A stretch of DNA of 64,000 nt, taken from assembly GCA_029747015.1 (NCBI GenBank), contig JAKOGI010000538.1, positions 460,001-524,000 of the forward strand. The letters are read 5' to 3'. Positions 24,053-35,488 of the stretch are shown here, in pieces. A model generated the notes under the pieces. The model was not told the DNA's origin, did not search any database, and saw only the letters and a list, made by a program, of their open reading frames with translations. The stretch comes from Carnegiea gigantea. Lineage: Eukaryota; Streptophyta; Magnoliopsida; Caryophyllales; Cactaceae. The stretch's first letter is position 1. Every line of letters begins with the position of its first letter. Both the position numbers and the translations under genes were made by a program.

Positions 24053-25886
24053 TTATTTTCCTTTCCATTTTGTGTTGTCTACTACTACTGTCTTCTCCCT
24101 CACACAAGAAGGCAAAACTCTAGGTTCTTGCACTATTGTTCGGGCTTAGATTAGAACTCCGACAACATCTTCGGCATAAAGATATGGCTTCCATCTTCGG
24201 CATAAAGGTATGGCTCGTCATCCACTCTCCTCCCCTTTGAGTGTAGAAACCAGCATTGTTTCGACAATGCCTCACTGTGCTCCGATGACATTTTAGGCGT
24301 GACATTCGGTGTTGCACGAGACTAAAGGTGATGGTCTACTTGTTTTATTTCTCAACCCGTCCTATTTCTCTCTTAAGGTTAAGGTTCTTGGATGTTTTCA
24401 ATTAACTGAATCAAATGAGCCCGATTAAACAATTGTTACGAGGTCGAGCAACTGTTGTGAAATTGTGATTGAGAAATGAAATTACAGCCAATCGAGCAGT
24501 CAAAAGAGGATAAGGTTAGGGTTTCTACGGGTTTCTTTGGGCTTATGGGGACACGAATAAGACTTTTAGGTAGTTGGTCCACCGTGAAGATTCAAGCATA
24601 AATAAAGTCTTTTTATTTTCTTTTAATTTTTTTTCATGCAGGTTACTGGCTCTGTGTAAATGTGATGAATTTAATGAACTCTATTAGGAATGGTCAATTG
24701 CATCGATTTATCATTCATCTAGTTGTTTCTATGGCTGGGGTTTCTCAAGTGTTTGTCTTTCGTTGCTCATTGAATTTTGGGTTATGGTTGATCTTGAAAA
24801 GAATGTTTTTCTGACTTTGTGCCTTCAACTATCCATGATATATGTATCGTATAAATTTGAATTTTAGAACATGTCTTGAGATCTTTTATGTACCAAAGCT
24901 GCATTTAAGCAATTTATTGGTAAATTTTTTATGTTAGTCATCCTTAATCTGGTTAAGGGCATTGCAATTGTCACAGAAGGGTACTAGTCAATTGTATTGT
25001 AGCTAAAACTTTTTATTCGTATGGTTATGTTGTTTTTGATGACAAGGAAATCGTTTACCTAAAGCTAGTATCCTCATTTTCCTTGGGTAGAAGTCATTGT
25101 GAATGTATTTACATCTTCCCCAAAATGGTGCCATGGCATCCCATTGTGGTGATTTATTAGTGATCTAAGAAAGTTCGTTTCCTTCAATTTCTCTTGAACG
25201 TGCGCAAAGCTAGCAAACTATTTTCTTCAACTATTGGATTCCTGTCCCTTCCCGACTCCCCCTTTTGGATTTAGAAATAATTTCTATTCTAGCTTAATCT
25301 CAAAGCTATGGATATATGTTTGGAGTCTATTGAATTACTTTTTGCACATTGCTCTTGTGCATTTATTATTCACTTTGACTTTAGTATCTGAGAGATACAT
25401 GGTTTGTAGGAGTTTGCCATGACTTGAAACCCAATGCTAACAAAGTTGGAAGAGCATCCCCACGTTTGCAAAATTTGTGTTGTATGTATTAATTACCATT
25501 TATCCTTTTCAGTTTTTTTTTTTTAAAACCTCGCACGTATCTAACAAAGTCATATAGTGGTCTACCTGGCTTTTGCCCAAATGTCATTTTGAATTATATG
25601 AGAGTTGACAAGTTTGGTAATTATAGAGATTTTGGGCTTGTGTTCAATGACTTGAAACAATTTGGGGCTGATTTTAATGTGTGGTAATTAATAAATTGGG
25701 ACCAATTACCTTCCACCTAAACATGTTGAAGCACCGCAATCTTAATATGTTTTGTTCAAGAACTCCTTAAGACACTACCTAACATCTATAGTTGTTCAAG
25801 AACTCCTTTTGTACAGTAAATCGATTATTAACATGATATAAAAGTGATGAATGCTTCTATCTCTCATAATATGTTGCTTAATTGCA
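24053..25886. other. Centre of the CACTA-like element, possible captured gene sequence
   Basis: There is no long open frame. A 26-bp motif (atcttcggcataaagatatggct) occurs twice near 24165-24215. Pyrimidine-rich tracts ending in AG (for example near 24640 and at 25887) look like splice acceptors. This fits a captured intron-containing gene piece but does not prove it. Confidence 0.35.
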
Positions 25887-26172
25887 GGATATGCATTTAG
25901 GTTTAATGCTCAATGCTTCATAGTTAGGAACACAAGCAGATGTTGAATGCCCTCTTTCTTCAGCTATTGTGAGCATCGACAAGAAGGGAACTTTCTATAG
26001 CATTGGGAGCAAATTAACAACTTATTATAAGAGGCCCAACTTCAACTTATCGCTTTTCAAGAGCCACATCAGATGTCCTCTGCATGCTTCTTATGATGGA
26101 GACTCACTTAAAAAGTCAGAGGATGATGTTCTTGCTGCAAGTATAAGGTTCATGCAACAAGGGAAATGGTAG
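25887..26172 (+). pseudogene. Possible captured exon, product not recognised
   Basis: After an acceptor-like ttgcag, a frame runs to TAG at 26170-26172 with one internal TAG at about 25920. The later part, from 25923, is 82 codons without a stop: TQADVECPLSSA, VSIDKKGTFYSIGSKLTTYY, KRPNFNLSLFKSH, DDVLAASIRFMQQGKW. The balanced, non-repetitive amino-acid use and the lack of any transposon motif suggest a protein-coding origin. I do not recognise the family. It sits inside a non-autonomous CACTA-like element, and such elements are known to pick up host gene pieces. Confidence 0.45.
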
Positions 26173-26875
26173 TATGATTTTGGTGTGCTTAGGATGAAGA
26201 CCTAGTAGTTAGGTTTGAGAATTTGACAGTAAGATATGTTTATTTTGGTATCTTTAAACTTGGTATGGCTGTCGATGGAAGATGGTGGTATGATTTAAAT
26301 CTTCTATTTGTATATTTGGGGATGTAATATGTTGTATACAAAACTTTCAATTTCTAAGGCAAGAATGGAGCATTGGCATGAAACGTGCTTATGATTATTG
26401 CTTTAGCAGGTTTATTGTATATGTGCATAATGTTTCTATTAGCAACATTACATTATCAATCCAAGCAGGAACAAGCAACACAACCAGAAATGAAAATTTT
26501 CATCTCAATTTGCTTAAAAAAAAAACCCCCTCATCTCTCCATTTTTTGACAATTCAAACTAGCTATGAAATTAGTTCATCTCTATCTGAAAGGAAACAAT
26601 ATTTCGTCTCTGATTCGTTTCTATTAGAGACAAAATTATCTACAAATAGAAAGAAAAAAAATTCGTCTCTAATAGAAACAAATAATTTTTCGTAGCTAAA
26701 TTTGTTTCTATTTGAGACAAAAAAAATTTCATCGCTAGCATCGTTTGTGACAGTGGGTTCAGAAACAAAACTTTTTTTGCCTCTATTTCATCGCTAATTG
26801 TCAATAGAGACGAAAAAAATAATATTTAGCTATGATCTTTGCTCATCGTTAAATATCAGCATTGTTGTTATGGAA

Positions 26876-28119
26876 CTATTCCCCTTGCGAGGTAAGGGTT
26901 GGGTAAACCAATATGTCCATGTTTAGAATTATAAAAATTTAATCAACAATCTTTTTCTTTGTTCCGATTTATTTTATCAGTTAAAGAATCTTGTATCTAT
27001 TGTTTTTTTAGTTTATGCATGTGCTGCTTTTGCGAGTAAGTGTTTAACAATGATATTTCTAAATAGTTGATTAAAGAGAAGTTGGAAGGTCTCATAGATT
27101 ATATAATGAATAAAAAGATATGTATACATGCTAAAAGAAACAAAATTAAGTAAAATAGTACTTGATATCATAACCAATAATACTATAACACTTGGTAAAA
27201 GCTTGTAGAATCACTCAATTTTATATATAGTTATATAAATTTAAAGACGGGGTTGATGCAAAAGTGAGAAATATTTAATGAAATAATAATATTCAGAATT
27301 AATTTTGACCAAAAAAATATGAGAAATATACAATGAAGTAAAACATTGATGATCCTTTTCATAAATCTCCCATTAATGCATATTTAATTACTAATATTTA
27401 TTATAATAAAAATAGTTAGATATACAATTAGGTTAGCACTGGTTAATCAACCAAAAATATTGAGCTCTTAAATGCTCAAGTTTTCATGGTAATAAAACTT
27501 ATCTGAAATCCAAACCCAATACCTTGATAATTCCCAAACTAATAGCCAAAACAACTGACACTTCGACCCAAAAGGCCAATACCTAAGCATATACCAGAAT
27601 TGACGCAGTGATATTGACTCAGATCTTTCTCATGCAAAGTTACTTTTGTTTCTAGTACAAGCTTATCAGACTAAACAATAGCAAACACCATAAGTCAACC
27701 TGAGTGAAAAATTACTGAACATGCAAATGAGATTGAGAGTGAAAACTATATCTCCTTAACTCGAGTATGACTCGACCCAAAATTTAGCCTATTGAGTTCG
27801 AAAGTAATGACCTATTCACTAGGTCTACCTATCTTTCTTCTCTTGGGAAAGGCACTCTAAACAAAAGTCAGCTTAAATCATGACCCTTTCTGATATTCCT
27901 TTTTCTATGTGAGGAGAGAATGGGGTTTGAGAGGCATATAAATTGTTCATAAAGTCTTCTATGCTAGGGAGGAGGCGACCACGGAATACTAACTAAATGC
28001 CAATCCTACCTTTGGCATTTTTTTATGATTAATAGTAGTAATTATAGAAATGATGATAATGCTGCTATCCTTGCTTGTAACAGAGTGAAAGGATTTTTTT
28101 AATAAAAAATGCTACAAAG
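26876..28119. other. Unassigned AT-rich spacer
   Basis: No gene, repeat boundary or RNA structure can be supported. It ends at the TSD of element D. Confidence 0.5.
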
Positions 28120-28124
28120 ATAAC

Positions 28125-29397
28125 AGAAGATTCAGATTGCTCTAGAGGACGGGTGAAAATGGTGATTGCAAAAACTTAAAATCTAAATCAAATGTAAATG
28201 CGAAAATCAAATAGAAATGATACGCAAGGATATTTTAATGAGGTGGGGACTCAATCAGACTTAAGTTCCTATCTAGAGTTATCTAACTCTAGAATTCAAC
28301 TCTCTACATCTCTTATAAAGATGAACTCTTTAACAATATCTCAAAACTACCCCACTCTAGAAATCCCGAACACTTAAGCCTCTTGATTTAAGTTTGGGAG
28401 AGTTGGTCTCACAACTCCTAAGCTCACTCCTTAATGAAAAATAATTCCTCACACCTCAATTTTTGTGCTCAAACAAAGCTTAGTACAATAGCTCATTGTG
28501 TGAACTCAATACTTTTCCAACTTGCTTGGATTCATTCCTCTTACTCTTGTGGCCTCTATTTATAAGCTTGCTAGTCGTGACCTCAATCAACCAAGAAAGT
28601 TTCCACCCAGAATATCCTGAAATCTGATTTCAGACCCTTGAAATATGATTTGTAGATTTTGATTTGATTTTCTATGTGCTGCATATACTGATATGATCTT
28701 CTATGCAAATCAGCCATGATGGATAAGCTGAATAAGATCTTTTTCTTGCCTTTGGTATTGCAAATGATATTAGTAATTACTTAGAAACAAGTAACAAGAG
28801 ATTTTGATCATCATTTTGATATTATTTTGCAAATCAATGTTGTGTCTCAATTAGCAGAATATTTCATCATCTAAGTAAATTTTACAAGATCAAGTCATAT
28901 ACTTTTGTCATGGCAAGTATAATGAGATTGAAGCAAGATAATATTATCTTTAACTAATCTTATATGATACTTGAATTTGAAATTCAAATTTGAATAGGCC
29001 AAAGCATATTTTCCAATCAAATAAAATCTTTAGATATTAGATGATACACATATTTTTCTATCGATAAACACATATTTGGGTAGACAACTTAATCCAATCG
29101 AATCAATTAATATTATTCACTTAGATTATATGGATAAATTTTTATAGAAACTCAATATTCTATCATATCATCACTTCCATTAATAACCAATCAAAACTAT
29201 TTGTCTAAGCGTTAAAATATTCAAGTGCTAAGCCCATGTATTAAACATGCAACCAATTTGCTGAATTGGACCAATAAGAACGTTATATATGAAATTGACA
29301 AATAATATGAATACTCAATAAACTATTATTTCATATATAATTATTATCTACTTTGTTTGTTACCATCAAAATCATTATGTGACTTCTGGGATCAGCA
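28125..29397 (-). repeat. 3' LTR of element D (1273 bp)
   Basis: This LTR pairs with 33346-34592 over its whole length. Its outer terminal base is mutated (agaagattcag against tgaagattcag). The block around 28250-28330 (cctagagttatc, ctctagaattcaactc) resembles the LTRs of element E. Confidence 0.9.
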
Positions 29398-31110
29398 ATC
29401 TCTCCCTTTTTGATGATGACAAACAATAGTACTAATAAGAAGTGATATTCATGTACATACCTTGATTCTTGCATACATTTATCACAAACTCATTGTTCTC
29501 CCCCTTTATCATCATTAAAAAGGAATGTAGAATATAAACTAACCAATTAGTAGCATAGCTCCCCCTTAGTATGACACTTATGAAGAAGAAGGAAGGGTTA
29601 ACCTCACAAGCTTAAATTCAATAACATATCATCAAAATCAACCAGTTTACTTGGATATCTCAAAAACAATATGCTCAGGGTTATAAGAGTTCTAATTGTA
29701 TGAACAAAATAAAAATTCAGAATAAATTACCTCTCCTCTTAAGGCAATTATGTATTAGGCATAAAGCAAGAAAAATCTCCTCCTTTTGAAAATCATTAAT
29801 CCAAGGTAATTCATATGACGTGAGATATACAAGTTGAGCTATAATAGCACTCATGCCAATTCATGTTAACGACTACAATCTTGATATTACCATTTTTTAA
29901 AAATATTTGTAGTGGTGTAAGGTATAACGTGTAGGTATTGTACCATATAATCAAGCTATTTTTTGTTGCAAGAATAGATAAGGCATGCATATAATTTCGT
30001 ATACAAGAGAGATGCAATAACACGAAGCCATGATTGAACGATGGATGTACACATGGCTTATGAGGTCATAGGTTCATACCAACATAGAGGCATAACTTCT
30101 TACACAAAAATATATCAGTAGAAGCATGAAATTTATCTCTGCATAAATATAGTTCAAGCATGCAATATCAATCTTTCTCATGAGACCATATCACATATAG
30201 GGGCGTGAAAATATTCTGTGTCCCCAGGAAAATAAACATTAGATTTTATATGTTAACAAATCTAAAAATTAAAATAAATGTTATCATCAAAATCTATGAT
30301 ACATATACTAGTATCCAAGAAATAAAATTTTTATGCTACTCATGTGTATGGTCAAAAGGCTTATAAAACTATTATCCATTAAAAACCTATTATCTGTGCC
30401 CATTTCATAATTAATCTAGGATAATTCAAGAGGAAAGTATAATCCAATTCATGTGAAAATTCAATATAAGTTAAGCCATGTGACTAGTGTCTAAGATCAT
30501 AAAAATCACGTAGGTATGGAGATAACAACATACTAGAAATATATCATATGTATCAATTTCTCTCTCCCCCTTTACATAGATAATTAGATATATGATGTCA
30601 TGTATAGGGTTAAGAGACTTGTACCATTGACAACTCATTATATCTCCCCCTTAATTTATGCCAAAACTATTATAACATAATTTATATGCCAATGGCATGT
30701 TGGTCAGCTAAATTATCAAAACTATGAGTAATATGTTGGATGAGCTGTGCAAAAATGACACTATCATAATTATATTTCAAATAATATATGCAATTTCATG
30801 AATAAAGGTATTAGATCACAAATGATATGAAAATATTGATTATTAGAAATGTACAGTACTCGCAATATCAAGATCATGTTTGATTAAGATAGCCCATTCT
30901 TTCCTTTAAAATATAATTAGTGGATCATATATTTAGGACTAGATATGGACAATGAAGAGTGTATTATCTCGCTTTTCTCCCCTTGAAAAAGCTTATCAAT
31001 TCATGCATGCATGCTAATTCATAGAGGGAGTAACGTATCGTAATGTATCCACTATTATACTGATCCCATACATATAAGAGTATTCATAACAAAACAATAG
31101 TCTCCCTTTC
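29398..31110 (-). promoter_or_regulatory. Array of PPT-like motifs in element D
   Basis: Besides the PPT at the LTR (29398-29409), plus-strand motifs of the form ctccccctt or close variants occur near 29507, 29559, 29776, 30562, 30643, 30976 and 31101; each is a purine run such as aagggggag on the element strand. The spacing is irregular. Repeated PPTs upstream of the 3' LTR are described for Sireviruses; whether these ones worked is unknown. Confidence 0.65.
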
Positions 31111-32009
31111 GAAATAATTCATATGGGCTGAGTACATCACTTGATCTATTCTGAAATTAACCTCATCATATATCAGTTGCTCAATAAGTAAATATTAATC
31201 ATGAATCACATAGCCACATATATAGATTAATTATAAGATTTAACCAGGAAAGTGGGCTATATTGTATGTAATAATTAATTCAAGGATATATTGTATGTAA
31301 GCTTAACATAAATTTGTACTTTTTCATGTTTCATAAATAATGATACTTACGCTAGAATGATGAAATAAAACATGTCAAGATCACATCTCATAACACGTCA
31401 ACGCAAAAGTATTGGAGAATCAAGATGCAATCATGTGCAAACACATGTAAGGACTACATATTGCAACTTTAGTTTTGTCCACTTTCCCAAGTTCATACAA
31501 GACCATATGTAGGAATAACCAAGTAAAGCATATGATAATTATTAATGACAATTATCATAAGAAATAACTCATGCAACAATATGAAAAGTAACGACTAATG
31601 GACCAAAAGCAATATCATGAGTGGTTAGCATAAGAGATGATCTACCATAAGATTTAAAATACATGCACATAATATAGATTCCCAAATAGATGAACTCAAG
31701 GTCTTAATCTCAAGTTGTGTAAGACTTTTACTGGATCGAAGAAGGCATAGCCATAATTGTAATAAGGGTATGAACACCTAGTCGAGAAAATGATGACAAT
31801 GATTTATTTCCTTGCTAAACGTAGTGCTTATAAATGGAAAAATATGTAGGATAGGATTATTAAATAAATAGAACTTAAGTTTCACCTTAGACATTTCATT
31901 ACTTACCACTTGTAGGATTTTTCTCTAGGTCACTTTAACCAAATTTTGTGCCTTATAATTTTTTGAGATTTTAAAGGCTAGTGAATTTTCTTTGACTTTT
32001 CTATGAGGA
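31111..32009 (-). other. Non-coding internal part of element D
   Basis: AT-rich sequence where pol would be expected. No protease, integrase or reverse-transcriptase motif was found in any frame, so pol was lost or never present in this copy. Confidence 0.6.
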
Positions 32010-33286
32010 TGTGTAAAGAACTTTTCACGTAATTGTCTACTCTTCATCAACTTCTGCAAAAATAAATTTCCTGGCAAAGACATTGGTAACCATTTTCTTT
32101 TGGGTCCACACTAGTTAGGAGTAGGAGATAATAATGAGGTTGATAATTTTTTCTTTTTAACCTTGATAGACATTCTTGATCTAACACCATACTTAGAAAC
32201 TTTTGAAAGGTATGTATCTATATTAATATTCAAATCAATAGGATCAAGGCAATATGAAGAAAAATAATCAACTAAACCTTTTACCTCATTTTCTCATTTT
32301 CTAACTTTGATGGCCATGGCTCAAGATAGGAGGCTGTGGCGAGATAGGATTAAGGTCTTTGATTGTAGGGGTCAGGCTCCGTAGGTGGCAGTAACTTCGA
32401 TGGGAGTGGGGCGGGTAGGGTTTTGGTGTGCTTGTCTGCAGGTCGTGCTTTTCTGGGATGTGATGTTTTCAAGTGCCCCTGGTTTATTGAGGTATGTCCC
32501 CGCTCCTTGTTTATTTGCTCTCCGTACCCTTTTCTCCTCTTTGGTAATTAGTTTGCAATCGTTTTCTCTATAAACCTTTTTCACAAAACTGTTTTGTGGG
32601 TCTTAAGGAATCAACCTTTCTATGGGTAGGAATACCGGTAGAGGTAACGTTGCCTACAGTTGGATCTCCCTAGACCCCGCGAAAGCGAGACCCACACTGA
32701 GAGTTGTTGTTGTTGTTGTCGTCTAACTTAGATGGCCATGGAAACTCTTGCTCTTCTATTGCTTGAATTTGTTCCTCTATTGCCATTGGCTCTCTTTGCT
32801 GAACACTCTCATTCTCGCACTCAGTCACCATCTTGCTCGATATTTTGAATTTCTTTACTGGTATTGGTCATTTCACATTGCTCTTTGTGTGAATCATTGT
32901 CATCTCTAACAATATGGATTGCAGATTCTTTGATATCTTCCTATTTAATATATTAAAACCTAAAACTCTTTCATTAGTACCATATGAATAATAAAGATAA
33001 TCCTAAATCTCTTTGGTACTTTTACAATGAAAAACATATTCACAAATATCAATAGAAAGGCCACAATATAGCATATTAATGGCTTTAGAATTTTTGATCA
33101 TCATCTTGTAATCATCATTGGTAAACAAATCCTTTGATTTTTCAATGATAATGGGACCTTTCCTGAAATCTCCTAAAGATCGAGATCTTTGTGTTTAACA
33201 TAGAGTTCCATGATTTCCTGCCATCAAAAATAATCAGTACCCACAAAAAGAGGCGGATAATCAGAATCAAGATTATAACTAGCCAT
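32010..33286 (-). pseudogene. Gag of element D (broken, split by a retroposon)
   Basis: From the Met at 33286 the minus strand reads MASYNLDSDYPPLFVGTDYF, then a stop and WQEIMELYVKHKDLDL. In shifted frames it continues as DYKMMIKNSKAINMLYCGL and EYVFHCKSTKEI, the pattern of copia-type Gag (UBN2 domain). After the inserted retroposon the C-terminal part continues near 32010-32299 and ends with CGPKRKWLP, the link that normally precedes protease. Stops and frameshifts are frequent. Its position right after the primer site supports the start. Confidence 0.7.
32320..32721 (+). mobile_element. 5'-truncated LINE-like retroposon with a TTG tail
   Basis: A direct repeat of 20 bp containing gatggccatgg flanks the insert (32300-32319 and 32722-32741, one mismatch), as expected for target-primed reverse transcription. 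The insert ends in (GTT)n. The 5' part reads AQDRRLWRDRIKVFD before a stop, resembling the last residues of a plant LINE reverse transcriptase. The zone tctccctagaccccgcgaaagc before the tail is the type of 3' end shared by plant LINEs and Au-like SINEs. A SINE is the alternative, but no clear pol III boxes are seen. Confidence 0.75.
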
Positions 33287-33326
33287 GGGATCAAAGCTAT
33301 TAGACGGTCAAGTCTCAAGATAATAG

Positions 33327-33345
33327 CACCAGCTTTGATACCAAT
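33327..33345 (-). promoter_or_regulatory. Primer binding site of element D, tRNA-iMet type
   Basis: On the minus strand attggtatcaaagctggtgc follows the LTR directly; tggtatcaaagc differs from the standard initiator-Met primer site tggtatcagagc at one base. Confidence 0.85.
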
Positions 33346-34592
33346 TGAAGATTCAGATTGCCTAATGGGGTTGAATAGGCCGATTGCAAAAACTTAAATT
33401 CAAAATCAAATGAAAATATGGAAATCAAATAGAAATGATATGCAATGATATTTTAACGAGGTTGGGACTCAATCAGGTTTAAGCCCCCGCCTAGAGTTAT
33501 CCAACTCTAGAATTCAACTCTTTACTTCTCTTATTAAGATGAATTCTTTAATAATTTCTCAAAGTTACCTTACTCTACAGATCCCAAAGACTTAAACCAA
33601 CCTCTTGATTTAAGTTCAGAAGAGTTGAGCTCACAACTGCTAAGTTCACTCCTTAATAAAGAATAATTCCTGACACCTCAATTTTTGATCTCGAAACAAA
33701 GCTTAGTACAATAGCTCACTATATAAACTCAATGCTTTCTCAACTTACTTAGATTCATTCCTTTTGCTCTTGTGGCCTCTATTTATAAGCTTCTACTTGT
33801 GACCTAAATCAACTAAGAAGGAAGTTTCTACCTATAATATCCTAAAATCTGATTTCAGACCCTTGAAATATGATCTGTAGATTTTGATTTGATTTTCTGT
33901 GAGCTGCATATATTGATTTGATCTTCTATGCAAATCAACCATGATGGATAAGCTGAATAAGATCTTTTTTAAATGATATTAGTAATGGCTTAGAAACAAG
34001 TAACAAGAGATTTTGATCATCGTTTTGATATTATTTTACAAATTAATGTTGTGTCTCATTTAGTAGAATATTTCATCGTCTAAGTGAATTTTGCAAGATC
34101 AAGTCATATGCTTTTATCATGGCAACTATAATGAGATTGAAGCAAGACAATATTATCTTTAAGTAATCTTATATGATGCTCGAATTTGAAATTCAAATTT
34201 GAATGGGCTAGAGCATATCTTCCAGTCAAATAATATCTTTAGATATTAGATGATACAGATATTTTTCTATCCATAAACACATATTTGGGTAGACAACTTA
34301 ATCCAATCAAATCCGTTAATATTATTCACTTAGATTATATTGATAAATATCCATAAAAACTCAATATTCTATCATATCATTTCTATTAATAATAAATCAA
34401 AGCTTTTTATCCAAGACCTAAACTGTTCAAGTGCTAAGCTCATGTAGCCAATTTGATGAATTGGACAAATATGAACGTTACGTATGAAATTGACAAATAA
34501 TATGAATATTCAATAAATGACTATTTCATATATAATTATTATCCACATTATCTATTATCATCAAAATCATTATGTGACTCCTAGAGTCAACA
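33346..34592 (-). repeat. 5' LTR of element D (1247 bp)
   Basis: This LTR pairs with 28125-29397. It begins tgaagattcagattg and ends gagtcaaca on the plus strand. It carries the same internal order of motifs as its partner and is followed by ataac. Confidence 0.9.
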
Positions 34593-34597
34593 ATAAC

Positions 34598-35488
34598 AAA
34601 TGCATGAAAAGAAAATTAATTTTATAAATGTCTTCAATGGCATGGAACTAGCAAGAAAGAAGGATGAAGAATGCATTCAATGTGATGTGACTATGTGATT
34701 TATACGTTAATATATTTCATGAGCTCAAGGTACATTTGTTACAGCTTAAGGGTAACTTGATCATGCATGTATAACTTGCGTGCAGCATAGTTATGTGCTA
34801 AAAGATCACAAGTAACTAATGCATTAAGTACCTTAGGCCACTGACTGTCTAAAGTTTTGACTGTAACTAAGAGTCCAACTTCCTTGAGCTCTCACTATCA
34901 AGTTCCTTGATATGGTTATCAGAATTAGACTCCTGTTAGAATCATAAAATTTTTATAACTTGAAATGAATTTATGATACTCAGATCAATTGCCTAAAATC
35001 TAGAATATACGCCTCTAAATGCTATCGTTGAGCACAAGTCTTTATGTCCAATTCCACGATTGGTAAGCAAAGCACAAATTATTGTCTTGGTTTGTTCTTC
35101 ATTTAGTAAGCATTTGGCTATTTCCCCTTAAACGTAGTGATCTACCACATGTGCAAAAAAGAATTAATTAAACTATTTCAAATTTAATTAACTAACAATT
35201 TTCCAATTATAATTTGTGCGATCTTCAAGAAGGAAGGTTGATTCTATGAGTTTAATAATTTAACCACCGGTTATACATTGGGGGAAAAAAAAAAGATTCA
35301 AAAGTACTCCTAACAAGGGAAGGGCCAGAAGCGCTTTATTAAGATGGATAGTTCCAAAACAACTCCACTTAGAATAAAAATGGTCAACATCAGAGCGTGA
35401 AAGAGTGTTGCATGCCCTATCAAAAGAGGAATGTAATGGTTGGTACATTAAATGAAATTCCAAAGATCTCCTCTCCAAGCAATAAGAA
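34598..35488. other. Unassigned spacer
   Basis: No gene is supported. The 72-codon minus-strand frame at 35260-35478 has no recognisable motif and is probably chance. Confidence 0.45.

Larger units (their letters stand above)
23808..26872. mobile_element. Non-autonomous CACTA-like (EnSpm) element, 3.07 kb
   Basis: The left end reads CACTAaaaaaaaaaaaaagc. The right end is degenerate (gcattgttgttatg) and is placed by a 3-bp TSD gaa on both sides (23805-23807 and 26873-26875). Both subterminal zones (about 23838-24010 and 26560-26860) are crowded with short motifs such as cgtctctaat, agagacgaaa, gctacgaa and catcgcta in both orientations, as in plant CACTA elements where transposase binds. No transposase is visible in the 2.5-kb centre. 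A 3-bp TSD is weak evidence on its own; the call rests mainly on the left end and the subterminal motifs. Confidence 0.7.
28125..34592 (-). mobile_element. Element D: non-autonomous Ty1/copia, Sirevirus-like
   Basis: LTRs at 28125-29397 and 33346-34592 are flanked by a perfect TSD ataac (28120-28124 and 34593-34597). On the minus strand the right LTR is followed by a Met-type primer site and a decayed gag, and the left LTR is preceded by a PPT (aaaaagggagagat) with several further PPT-like motifs upstream. Multiple PPTs and the gggttgaatagg-type LTR end are features I associate with the Sirevirus lineage. No protease, integrase or reverse transcriptase is visible in the 3.9-kb interior. It was hit by a LINE-like retroposon at 32320-32721. 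Confidence 0.88.

Noticed and set aside
32372..32584. Frames on both strands within the retroposon
   Set aside because: They lie in the 3' part of the LINE-like insert after its stop codon, with no conserved motif.
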